This document shows, piece after piece, positions 1 to 7,724 of a DNA stretch of 48,724 nucleotides; position 1 is the stretch's first letter; each line of letters starts with the position of its first letter. The DNA is from JAUWMV01 sp964562425 (GTDB taxonomy: Bacteria > UBP14 > UBA6098 > B30-G16), in assembly GCA_964562425.1 (NCBI GenBank), contig CAZLTJ010000006.1, forward strand, positions 1 to 48,724, written 5' to 3'. The notes beneath the pieces are model-generated. The model saw only the letters and a list, made by a program, of their open reading frames with translations. It searched no databases and was not told where the DNA came from. Made by a program: the position numbers and the translations under genes.

Positions 1-600
1 TTCAAGGGCTTCCTCGGCTGTCAAAAAGTAGTTTCTATCTGCATCTTTTATAATTTTTTTAAGTGTTTGACCAGTGTGCTTTGCCAGAATTTCATGAAGT
101 AAAATCTTAAGTCTTTGGTACTCCTTAGTATGAATTTCTATATCGCTAACCTGACCTTGAACACCACCCCACGGTTGATGAATCATTATCCTTGCATTGG
201 GAAGAGCCGATCTTTTCCCTTTTTCACCACCAGCGAGGAGAATTGCGCCCATCGATGCAGCCTGACCGATTGCAGTTGTGGAAATAGGAGCTCTCGAAAA
301 TTGCATCGTATCGTAAATAGCCAATCCCGAGGTAACATCACCACCTGGAGAATTTATGTATAGAGATATTGGTTTATTGGGGTCCTCAGCCTCCAAGAAT
401 AAAATCTGAGCTACAATAAGGTTTGAGACCACGTCGTTTATTGCAGTTCCCAAAAATATTATTCGATCCTTTAGAAGTCGGGAGAATATATCGTATGCTC
501 TTTCACCTCTTGCAGTTTGCTCGACTACTATCGGAACTAATTGGTCTATAATACCTTCATAATAGGATTTAACATCATATAATAGCTTTTCAATATTCAT
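1..600 (-). CDS. clpP: ATP-dependent Clp protease proteolytic subunit ClpP (C-terminus cut by window edge)
   Basis: This is the serine protease chamber that degrades proteins fed to it by Clp/Hsp100 ATPases in the cytoplasm. The frame is open from the ATG (complement of 598-600) through 200 codons to the window edge. It lacks only the last few residues, since the family is usually about 195-210 long. The strand motif INSPGGDVTSG, the nucleophile in GQAASMGA (Ser116) and the histidine in MIHQPWGG (His141) are all present. The spacing Ser-25-His matches E. coli ClpP. At the position of the catalytic Asp (E. coli D185, His+49) the codon AAC (complement of 31-33) gives Asn190, within DADRNYF. GGAGGTGAA lies directly before the ATG and fixes the start. 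The gene is divergent from the dcw cluster. Family identity is certain. Catalytic competence is uncertain because of the Asn. Confidence 0.97.
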   Translation of the reverse strand, partial: MNIEKLLYDVKSYYEGIIDQLVPIVVEQTARGERAYDIFSRLLKDRIIFLGTAINDVVSNLIVAQILFLEAEDPNKPISLYINSPGGDVTSGLAIYDTMQFSRAPISTTAIGQAASMGAILLAGGEKGKRSALPNARIMIHQPWGGVQGQVSDIEIHTKEYQRLKILLHEILAKHTGQTLKKIIKDADRNYFLTAEEALE

Positions 601-741
601 TTCACCTCCTTTGTGACCAAACTAATTTGCAATATAATTACGAAACTGCAAGGGATTTCCGTATAGGATTCATATTACAGTCGAAAAAATTTATATCTGT
701 ATGTAAAATAGTAGATAACAGAATTTTTTAAAAAAATGTCC

Positions 742-769
742 TTGACAATGAGGGAAATACACATATTAT
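742..769 (+). promoter_or_regulatory. sigma70-type promoter of the dcw cluster
   Basis: TTGACA (742-747, perfect -35) is followed after 16 bp by TATTAT (764-769, -10). It lies about 95 bp upstream of mraZ in the divergent gap with clpP. No other equally good promoter is seen ahead of mraZ, so it probably drives the whole cluster. The predicted start of transcription is near 776, just ahead of the MraZ-type repeats. Confidence 0.65.
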
Positions 770-781
770 AGTGTATAAATG

Positions 782-806
782 TGGTGAAAAATGGGGAGAA
801 GTGGTA
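782..806 (+). promoter_or_regulatory. Probable MraZ operator: three TGGNN direct repeats at 10-bp spacing
   Basis: TGGTG (782), TGGGG (792) and TGGTA (802) recur with exactly 10-bp periodicity, each separated by a 5-bp spacer. A degenerate copy, TGTAT, sits one period earlier at 772. E. coli MraZ is known to bind TGGGN direct repeats separated by 5 bp upstream of mraZ. The repeats cover the start of the transcript made from the 742-769 promoter, which fits autorepression of the dcw cluster by MraZ. Confidence 0.6.
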
Positions 807-862
807 AGTGGCTGTAATGCATAGGAATAAAATGTAAGTCTTAAAGGGGTTTTGGACTTAAC

Positions 863-1360
863 ATGTTTGCAGGCAGATATATACATAAAATTGATGAAAA
901 GGGAAGAATAGCTCTTCCTGCAAAAATGATGAAGGCTGGTATAGGTTTAGGGTATACTGAGTTCGTTATTACCAAAGGTATAGGAGGATGTCTCTCAATT
1001 TTCCCTACTAATAAATTTGAGGAATTCATCAATAATTTTGATCCATCTTATCTTTCCTTTGAAGATGGATTGAATTTCTATCGAGAATTTTCATCTTGGG
1101 CTCATTATACAAGCGTTGATACTCAAGGCAGAATTCTTATTCCGCAGATTTTGCAAGAAGAAAGCAATATTAGAGATGAGACTTTAATCCTCGGTGTTGT
1201 GGATTGGATAGAAGTTTGGGATCCGAAAAAATATTCAGAATTTAAAGAGAAAAGCAAGACAGATTATGATTCAGGAGCCAGAATGTTTTTTGGTTCGCTA
1301 ATCCGAGGAAAACGAGCAAAAAATGCAAACTCAGAGACATCAGAGCGTTCTGACGGATAA
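863..1360 (+). CDS. mraZ: Transcriptional regulator MraZ
   Basis: MraZ is a DNA-binding regulator made of two SpoVT/AbrB-type half domains that assembles into a ring and controls its own dcw operon. Both signature DxxxR segments are visible: DEKGRIALP near residue 11 and DTQGRILIP near residue 86. The length of 165 aa is slightly above the usual 140-155 because of a basic C-terminal tail. AAGGGG lies about 13 nt upstream of the ATG. It is the first gene of the cluster, as in most bacteria, and its 3' end overlaps rsmH by 38 nt. The TGG repeats at 782-806 are its likely target. Confidence 0.96.
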   Translation: MFAGRYIHKIDEKGRIALPAKMMKAGIGLGYTEFVITKGIGGCLSIFPTNKFEEFINNFDPSYLSFEDGLNFYREFSSWAHYTSVDTQGRILIPQILQEESNIRDETLILGVVDWIEVWDPKKYSEFKEKSKTDYDSGARMFFGSLIRGKRAKNANSETSERSDG

Positions 1361-2267
1361 GGTTCTTGAGTACTTATTAACTAAAAAGGACGGTATATAC
1401 ATCGATGCTACATTGGGGGACGGTGGTTATGCAGAAAAGATACTCGAAAGTCTGGATTCGAATGGAAGAGTTATTGGAATCGATTTAGACCCTTTGGCGT
1501 TAATAAATTCAAAAACAAGACTAAAAAAATATGGGAAGCGAATTCAAATAATTAGAGGAAATTTCGCTGAGGTTGAAAGAATTGTGAGAGAAGAAGTTGA
1601 TGTAAAATATGTCGATGGGGTAGTATTCGATATTGGACTTCGAAATGAACATGTTGAAGATCCCAAAAGAGGATTTTCATTCAAGCATAAGGGTCCATTG
1701 GATATGCGCTTTGATATCGATCAAAAAAAGTCCGCTTTCACAGTTTTAAATAAATATCCTGCCGATAAGCTTTTGCAGATTTTTAAAAACTATTGCGATT
1801 TAAGAGAAGCTAATAAACTCATTTTTAATATTCTCAAAGCAAGGAGCGTTTCACCGATCGGAGATACATTAAAATTCGCAGAAATAGTTATGATTTCATA
1901 CCCAAAAAAAATGTGGAAAGATGTAATCCCTAGAGTTTTTCAGGCTATAAGAATAGAAGTTAATAATGAATTTGAAAACCTTAAAGCAGGTCTATACGGA
2001 GCTGTTAAGATATTAAAAACTGGTGGACGAGTAGCAGTAGTAAGTTATCACTCAGGAGAAGATAGAATAGTCAAGAATTATTTCTTGGAAGAATCCAAAG
2101 ACTGCGTTTGTCCACCGAGGATGCCTGTTTGTAGATGTGGTCACAGGAAGACATTAAAAATTTTAACCAAAAAGCCTTTAATTTCTCGAGCGGATGAGAT
2201 AGAGAAAAACCCTCGAGCGAGATCCGCAAGCCTTCGAGCTGCAGAAAAAGTTGAGGTGTTGCAATGA
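1323..2267 (+). CDS. rsmH: 16S rRNA (cytosine(1402)-N(4))-methyltransferase RsmH
   Basis: RsmH (MraW) is a SAM-dependent methyltransferase acting on C1402 of 16S rRNA. The SAM-binding segment YIDATLGDGGYAEKIL (about residues 26-41) and the acidic strand GIDLDPLA are followed by RGFSF, GPLDMRFD and SYHSGEDRIVK, in family order. Length is 314 aa, which is standard. The usual DLGVSSxQLD motif reads DIGLRNEHVED here, and the usual G-G-G-G-H loop is altered, so the protein is a divergent member. A Cys pair region near residue 260 (CVCPPRMPVCRCG) matches the family's C-terminal PPxxPVCxCG. The ATG overlaps mraZ, and AGGAAAA lies upstream. The stop overlaps ftsL by 4 nt. Confidence 0.95.
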   Translation: MQTQRHQSVLTDKVLEYLLTKKDGIYIDATLGDGGYAEKILESLDSNGRVIGIDLDPLALINSKTRLKKYGKRIQIIRGNFAEVERIVREEVDVKYVDGVVFDIGLRNEHVEDPKRGFSFKHKGPLDMRFDIDQKKSAFTVLNKYPADKLLQIFKNYCDLREANKLIFNILKARSVSPIGDTLKFAEIVMISYPKKMWKDVIPRVFQAIRIEVNNEFENLKAGLYGAVKILKTGGRVAVVSYHSGEDRIVKNYFLEESKDCVCPPRMPVCRCGHRKTLKILTKKPLISRADEIEKNPRARSASLRAAEKVEVLQ

Positions 2268-2692
2268 ATGGTTTGATAAAAATTACACCTGTAACAATTA
2301 AATATTCGAAAGTTTTAATGTTAGTTCTTGTTATATGTGTTCTTGCAATAATTATGGTTTGGGAACGCAGTAGAATGGTGACTTTGTGCAGAGATATTTC
2401 TCAGCAGGAAGAAGAACTTGCAGTATTACGAACTACGAATGTAGAATTAGAAACTCAAATCGCGGGTCTCGCTTCGAGGGGAAGAATTGAAGGTTTGGCT
2501 AAGGAATTCCGAAATATGGAATTCACCTCTCCAGAAAATCTTATTATTGTTAAAATCTTATCTGATGATAAGGATAAAACTAACAATTATGCTGGTCTCG
2601 GGAAATTAATGAATTTTTTAAATGGAAATTCATTACCAAAAAACGACAATAATGTCAATATAAATGGAGAAGAATTGTTTGGCAATATATAA
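2264..2692 (+). CDS. ftsL: FtsL-like cell division protein
   Basis: FtsL is a small bitopic divisome protein that pairs with FtsB and FtsQ through a periplasmic coiled coil. This 142-aa protein has a basic N-terminus, one membrane segment (about residues 16-33) and a heptad-like region rich in Glu, Leu and Gln (about 40-75). That is the expected layout. Sequence conservation in FtsL is low, so the call rests on topology and on its fixed place between rsmH and ftsI. It starts within the rsmH stop (ATGA overlap). The C-terminal tail after residue 100 is polar and probably disordered, making it longer than most FtsL proteins. Confidence 0.85.
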   Translation: MNGLIKITPVTIKYSKVLMLVLVICVLAIIMVWERSRMVTLCRDISQQEEELAVLRTTNVELETQIAGLASRGRIEGLAKEFRNMEFTSPENLIIVKILSDDKDKTNNYAGLGKLMNFLNGNSLPKNDNNVNINGEELFGNI

Positions 2693-2715
2693 AGTAGCAG
2701 GGAGTGATCGAGATA

Positions 2716-4821
2716 ATGATTGCTTCAAAAAAAAGCGATCAGTTGGTGGGGATTATTATCGTTTGGGCTATATTAGTAATAGTTCTGATTTCAAAGCTTG
2801 TGGCAATTCAGATTTTTTCGGTGGATTTATACAAAAATCTTGCCAAAGTTCAGCAATTAAGGAAAAAGCCTGCCCCAGCTCCCAGAGGGAATATATTTGA
2901 TCGCAACGGAATTCCATTGGCAATTAACAACCTTTTCTACGACATACATGCCGACCCAACATGCATTATAGATACAAATTATGTGGATTCTGTTCTTTGC
3001 AGAATTTTTCGAAAACCTATCGGTTTTTATGGGGAAAAAATAAACACAGTGCAAAGAAAGTATTTTGTTTATATCGAGCGTACAGTTTCTCCTGAACTTG
3101 GATTGGAGGTTAAAGAATCTCAACTCCCAGGGATTTTTGTTATTCCAAAGTTTAGCCGTATTTATCCACAAGGAAAAGTCGGATCGTCGGTTATTGGTTT
3201 TGTTGATACTGATGGAAAAGGATTGGAAGGATTAGAATTATACTATGACGAAAAACTTTCCGGGAAATCTTCGGAAAGAATAATAGTTATCGATGCAATC
3301 GGTAGAACATATCCTCTCCCAGAGAATACGAAAGAACCAACAGTTCCGGGTAATGATCTCTATACAACAATTGATATTAGACTTCAAGAGTTGGTTGAAA
3401 GGGAGTTGGAACAAGCAGTAGAAAAAAACAAAGCTGATGCTGCAACTGCAATTTTTTTAGATCCACTAACAGGAGAAATTCTCTCGAAGGCTTCTTTTCC
3501 GAATTATGATCCTAACAAACCAAATGAATATCCTGAAGATCATCGAAGAAACCGAGCTATTACGGATGTATTTGAACCGGGTTCAATGTTCAAAATTGTT
3601 ACGATGAGCGCAGCATTAACTGAAAATAAGATTGAGCTTGGGGATACAATAGATGCTGGTCTGGGAATATGTCAGTTCGATAGCCGTGAAGTAGAAGATG
3701 TTAAACCAATGGGTTTAATTACAGCAGCAGAAGTTCTCATCTATTCAAGTAACATTGGAATAGTTAAGATAGCTCAAAAACTTACAAAAAAAACTCTCTA
3801 CAAATACGCAAAGCGATTTGGGTTTGGAACAATCACTAACATCGATTTTCCGGGGGAAATGGATGGTGTTCTTCGACCACCAGAGAAATGGAGTGCTACG
3901 ACAATGTTAACTTTGCCCATGGGTTACGAGATTTCTTCCACAGCTTTGCAACTTTTACGAGCGTACGGAGTAATTGCTAATCACGGGAAATTAATGCAAC
4001 CATTTATAGTTGAAGAGATTGTCAGTTTCGATAATCAGGTTGTTTTGAGGAGGGAACCAATTCTTGTAAGACAAGTCATCCCTGATTTTGTAGCGGATTT
4101 AATTCTTTCGGTATTAGGCGAAGTAGTTAACCGAGGAACAGGTAAGGCTGCCAAATCCCCTTTTATAAAAATTGCAGGTAAAACCGGAACTACTCATAAG
4201 TTTAGTGAGAGTAATCGAAGGTATGATAAGAACAAATATTACTCCTCGTTTTTGGGAATAGCTCCTGTAGAGGATCCATATATTGTAGGAATTGTTGTAG
4301 TAGATAATCCCAAAGCTGGCATGCATTATGGAGGTTCTGTGGCAGCTCCCGTTTTCAGATCTATTATTGAAAAAGCAATTAGCGCAGGTATTTTTGCTTC
4401 CTCACGCTCACAGAAATTGACAATTAAATCCAATAATGAATACGAAATACATGTTCCAAATATTAAAAATATGAATCCAAATCAAGCATTATCAATACTC
4501 AACGAAAGAGGGCTGATAGGTAGATTATCAGGTGTTGGTGAATTTATTATAGCACAACTACCGTCTCCCAGAACTAGATTACAAAGTAAAGATACAGTTA
4601 CTATTTATCTGGGAAACAATACGATTAACACTTTGGATTCAGTTTTGGTTCCCAATTTGACGAATTTATCTGTTAGAACTGCAATTAAAAAGCTTACCGA
4701 GATTGGGTTGGATTTCGAATTAACCGGATATGGCATAATTCGAGAGCAATTTCCCGAACCATATATTCAGGTTCCAAAAAGTTTAAAGGTCAAATTAAAA
4801 TGTCATGACAAAGAATTATAA
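2716..4821 (+). CDS. ftsI: Septal peptidoglycan transpeptidase FtsI/PBP3 (class B PBP) with two PASTA domains
   Basis: This class B penicillin-binding protein cross-links septal peptidoglycan. Counting from the ATG at 2716 (701 aa), there is an N-terminal membrane helix (about residues 8-30) and a dimerisation domain beginning at RGNIFDRNG. The transpeptidase domain follows, with the active-site SMFK (Ser290/Lys293), SSN (344) and KTGTT (489). Two PASTA units follow, one from about residue 578 and one from about 645. SpoVD- and PBP2x-type proteins carry such units, while proteobacterial FtsI does not. A GTG four codons earlier (2704) stays in frame, but AGGGAGTGA at 2699-2707 is better placed for the ATG. 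No second class B PBP occurs in the cluster. Confidence 0.95.
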   Translation: MIASKKSDQLVGIIIVWAILVIVLISKLVAIQIFSVDLYKNLAKVQQLRKKPAPAPRGNIFDRNGIPLAINNLFYDIHADPTCIIDTNYVDSVLCRIFRKPIGFYGEKINTVQRKYFVYIERTVSPELGLEVKESQLPGIFVIPKFSRIYPQGKVGSSVIGFVDTDGKGLEGLELYYDEKLSGKSSERIIVIDAIGRTYPLPENTKEPTVPGNDLYTTIDIRLQELVERELEQAVEKNKADAATAIFLDPLTGEILSKASFPNYDPNKPNEYPEDHRRNRAITDVFEPGSMFKIVTMSAALTENKIELGDTIDAGLGICQFDSREVEDVKPMGLITAAEVLIYSSNIGIVKIAQKLTKKTLYKYAKRFGFGTITNIDFPGEMDGVLRPPEKWSATTMLTLPMGYEISSTALQLLRAYGVIANHGKLMQPFIVEEIVSFDNQVVLRREPILVRQVIPDFVADLILSVLGEVVNRGTGKAAKSPFIKIAGKTGTTHKFSESNRRYDKNKYYSSFLGIAPVEDPYIVGIVVVDNPKAGMHYGGSVAAPVFRSIIEKAISAGIFASSRSQKLTIKSNNEYEIHVPNIKNMNPNQALSILNERGLIGRLSGVGEFIIAQLPSPRTRLQSKDTVTIYLGNNTINTLDSVLVPNLTNLSVRTAIKKLTEIGLDFELTGYGIIREQFPEPYIQVPKSLKVKLKCHDKEL

Positions 4822-4823
4822 CG

Positions 4824-6305
4824 ATGCCAAAATTAATGAAAACAATATGTGATGTATTCGATAAAATAGCTCAAAGCTTGGACTGTAAAATTTCAGGCAA
4901 AGTAATAGATCGACCATTTATAGGTATCACAAGCGATTCCAGGGAAATCCAGCCTGGATTTGCTTTCGTAGCTATAAAAGGGCTGACATACGATGGACAT
5001 GATTTTATTTCTGACGCATTATCAAGGGGAGCAAAGGGGTTAATTGTTTCTATCGAGTATTCAAAAATTTTTCAAGAAATTCCGATTATTAAATGCAAAG
5101 ATACAAGAGAAGCTCTGGCTCTTGGTTTGAAAGAGTTATACGGTCGAATTCCAAAAAGAATAATAGGTGTAACAGGAACAAATGGGAAAACAACTGTAAC
5201 GCATTTGCTATGGGAAATACTCACGAAATCGAAAGAAAAAGCAGGTTTGATTGGAACTCTCGGTTATATGTTCGAAGATAGATTTTATAAAAAATTACCA
5301 ATTACAACTCCCAACGCCGAATTACTATGGAAAATTTTATCTCAGATGAAAGAACACGAGATAGAAACTGTGGCAATGGAGGTGTCATCTCATGGGTTGT
5401 CGCAGAAACGAGTTTGGGGTGTACCATTTGAGGTTGCAGTATTTACTAATCTTTCTCAAGATCACCTCGACTATCATGGAGATATGGAATCGTATTTAGA
5501 TGCCAAAAGTATCCTTTTCCGTAACCTACCAAAATCATCGTTATCTATTATTAATGCTGATGATGAAGTTTTTGATGTTGTTGCACAATGTGTTCCCGGA
5601 GATATGAGGACATTCGGAATCCATAATAGTTCTGCCGATGTAATTGCAGAACAGATAGATACTGGGATATATGGAAGTAGGTTTAAAATTAAATCTCCAT
5701 GGGGGCAATTCGATATTACGACAGAATTAATTGGAGAATTTAATATTTACAATATTCTAGCTTCGATGACGACAACCCTTGCATTAGAGTATGAAGCGGA
5801 AATTATAATTAAGGCAATAGAGGAATTTAAAGCAATGAAGGGACGTGTTCAACTGGTCGATTTGGGGCAGGCTTTCGGTGTAGTTATAGATTACGCACAT
5901 ACTCCTGAAGCATTACGAAATCTTCTTGTAAGCATGAGAAGTATTACAAATGGTCGAGTGATTGTTATTTTCGGTGCAGGTGGAGATCGAGATAAGATTA
6001 AGAGACCAGTAATGGGTAGAATCGCCACTCAATTCTCAGATTTTGCCGTGATTACATCCGATAATCCTCGGTCCGAAAACCCAGATAATATTATAGAAAT
6101 GATCGAGAAAGGAGTAGTTGAGGATAATTGGATAAGTATAACGAACCGAAAAGAAGCCATAAATTGGGCAATTAAAAAAGCCCGTCCAGGAGATATGGTA
6201 GTAATAGCAGGCAAGGGTCATGAGGACTATCAGATTTTGCAGAATAGGACAATTCATTTTGATGATTATGAGATAGTGAAGTCAGCTATAGAAGAATTTT
6301 GTTAA
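4824..6305 (+). CDS. murE: UDP-N-acetylmuramoyl-tripeptide synthetase MurE, meso-diaminopimelate type
   Basis: MurE adds the third residue of the peptidoglycan stem peptide in an ATP-dependent ligation in the cytoplasm. The N-terminal UDP-MurNAc domain includes TSDSRE. The ATP loop GVTGTNGKTT starts at residue 115. The central ligase domain includes NLSQDHLDYHG. The C-terminal domain contains DNPRSENP at residues 413-420. DNPR is the known selectivity motif for meso-diaminopimelate rather than lysine, so this organism probably makes diderm-type peptidoglycan. Length is 493 aa, standard for the family. It follows ftsI after 2 nt. Confidence 0.97.
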   Translation: MPKLMKTICDVFDKIAQSLDCKISGKVIDRPFIGITSDSREIQPGFAFVAIKGLTYDGHDFISDALSRGAKGLIVSIEYSKIFQEIPIIKCKDTREALALGLKELYGRIPKRIIGVTGTNGKTTVTHLLWEILTKSKEKAGLIGTLGYMFEDRFYKKLPITTPNAELLWKILSQMKEHEIETVAMEVSSHGLSQKRVWGVPFEVAVFTNLSQDHLDYHGDMESYLDAKSILFRNLPKSSLSIINADDEVFDVVAQCVPGDMRTFGIHNSSADVIAEQIDTGIYGSRFKIKSPWGQFDITTELIGEFNIYNILASMTTTLALEYEAEIIIKAIEEFKAMKGRVQLVDLGQAFGVVIDYAHTPEALRNLLVSMRSITNGRVIVIFGAGGDRDKIKRPVMGRIATQFSDFAVITSDNPRSENPDNIIEMIEKGVVEDNWISITNRKEAINWAIKKARPGDMVVIAGKGHEDYQILQNRTIHFDDYEIVKSAIEEFC

Positions 6306-6347
6306 TCTGTTTGATTATTAGGCTTTTGACATGATTTGGGGGTTATT

Positions 6348-7718
6348 TTGAAGCCAGAAAGGCTCTCAAAAATATCAATGCTTCTTTCTGGGAGATTATT
6401 TCCCAAAGACGCCGGTAATGTATACGTAAGGGGAGTTTCGAATGACTCCAGAACTATTAAACCTGGAGAGTTGTTTTTTGCTTTAAAAGCTCTTCGAGAT
6501 GGTCATGATTTTGTGAAGGACGCATTTGATAATGGCGCTGCTGCTGCAATTTTAGAAAGACAAATTCTCACAGAGTTACCCCAGATAGTTGTTATCAATA
6601 CATTGGATTCACTAGGTGAATTCGGGAGAATCTACAGAAATCGCATTAATCCGAATGTTGTAGCGGTTACTGGTTCTGTGGGTAAAACAACTGCTAGAGA
6701 AATAATTGCAAGTGTACTAAGAACAAAGTTTAAAACTGTTAGTGCGAAAAAAAATTATAATAATCTCATCGGTTTACCTTTAACACTTTTGGACATGCCA
6801 GACGATTGCGAATTTGCTGTTGTAGAACTTGGGATAAACATGCCGGGTGAGATGATTCGTTTGTCGAAAATATCTCAACCTAATGCAGCAGTAATAACCT
6901 CGGTAGCTCGAGTACACACTGAAAGACTTGACAACATTGATAGAATCTTACATGAAAAACTTAAAATTACTTTCGCTATGGATCCAGAAGCACCATTATT
7001 TCTTAATACAGATTTTCTAAAATTGTCAAATATTCGAAATTCAGTAGATCATCCCATAATAACTTACGGAATTAATTCAGGCGATTATAGAGCGGTTGAT
7101 TTGAATTTTGAGGATTGTAAGCCTGAGTTTAAAGTTAAAGGTTATCCATTTAAGTTAAAAATGTTAGGTTATCAGTCGGTTTATGCAAGTTTGGCTGCAA
7201 TTGCTGTGGGTGATTATTTCGATATACCAATTCCGAAAATTCAGGAAGTCCTAGAAGTTCAAGAAGCATTACCTCATAGAATGCAACTTGTTAAACTTCA
7301 TGGGATAAAAATCATCGATGATTCTTACAATGCTTGCCCTATTACTGTCAAAGAAGCCTTGAATTGTTTAAATAAAATTTCGGGAAATAGGAAAATCGCT
7401 GTATTAGGCGATATGTTGGAATTAGGTACTTATGAAGAGAAATCTCATGAAGAAATCGGTGAATGGCTTTACGAGAATGATGTTGATATGGTGATTTTGT
7501 ATGGTGACAGAATGAATTTTGCATCTGAGAAACTTAGGCAACTTAAATTCACAGGAGAACTTGTATACACAAAGGATTTTGCTGTAGCCAAACATAAACT
7601 GATTAATTACATACAATCAGATGATGTGATATTAATCAAAGGTTCAAACAAAATAGGAATGTCGAAATTTATTGATGCAATTAAAGATATTATGATTAAT
7701 AAGACCTCAGAAAGGTAA
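6348..7718 (+). CDS. murF: UDP-N-acetylmuramoyl-tripeptide--D-alanyl-D-alanine ligase MurF
   Basis: MurF adds D-Ala-D-Ala to UDP-MurNAc-tripeptide, the last cytoplasmic step before lipid I. The N-terminal domain (VSNDSRTIKPGELFFAL), the ATP loop VTGSVGKTT and the C-terminal DDSYNACP segment are in family order. The last is usually NANP, and here a Cys replaces Asn. The start codon is TTG. The TTG at 6348 has GGGGG (6338-6342) at ideal distance. An upstream in-frame TTG at 6336 overlaps that Shine-Dalgarno sequence and is less likely. Length is 456 aa from 6348. The D-Ala-D-Ala ligase gene that supplies its substrate is not in this cluster. Confidence 0.94.
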   Translation: MKPERLSKISMLLSGRLFPKDAGNVYVRGVSNDSRTIKPGELFFALKALRDGHDFVKDAFDNGAAAAILERQILTELPQIVVINTLDSLGEFGRIYRNRINPNVVAVTGSVGKTTAREIIASVLRTKFKTVSAKKNYNNLIGLPLTLLDMPDDCEFAVVELGINMPGEMIRLSKISQPNAAVITSVARVHTERLDNIDRILHEKLKITFAMDPEAPLFLNTDFLKLSNIRNSVDHPIITYGINSGDYRAVDLNFEDCKPEFKVKGYPFKLKMLGYQSVYASLAAIAVGDYFDIPIPKIQEVLEVQEALPHRMQLVKLHGIKIIDDSYNACPITVKEALNCLNKISGNRKIAVLGDMLELGTYEEKSHEEIGEWLYENDVDMVILYGDRMNFASEKLRQLKFTGELVYTKDFAVAKHKLINYIQSDDVILIKGSNKIGMSKFIDAIKDIMINKTSER

Positions 7719-7724
7719 TTAGAG

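Noticed and set aside
841..1032. Minus-strand frame antisense to mraZ
   Set aside because: It lies within the conserved mraZ coding region, has no family resemblance, and is typical of shadow frames in this A+T-rich sequence.
2704..2715. GTG start for ftsI
   Set aside because: The Shine-Dalgarno-like AGGGAGTGA overlaps this GTG. It can serve only the ATG at 2716.
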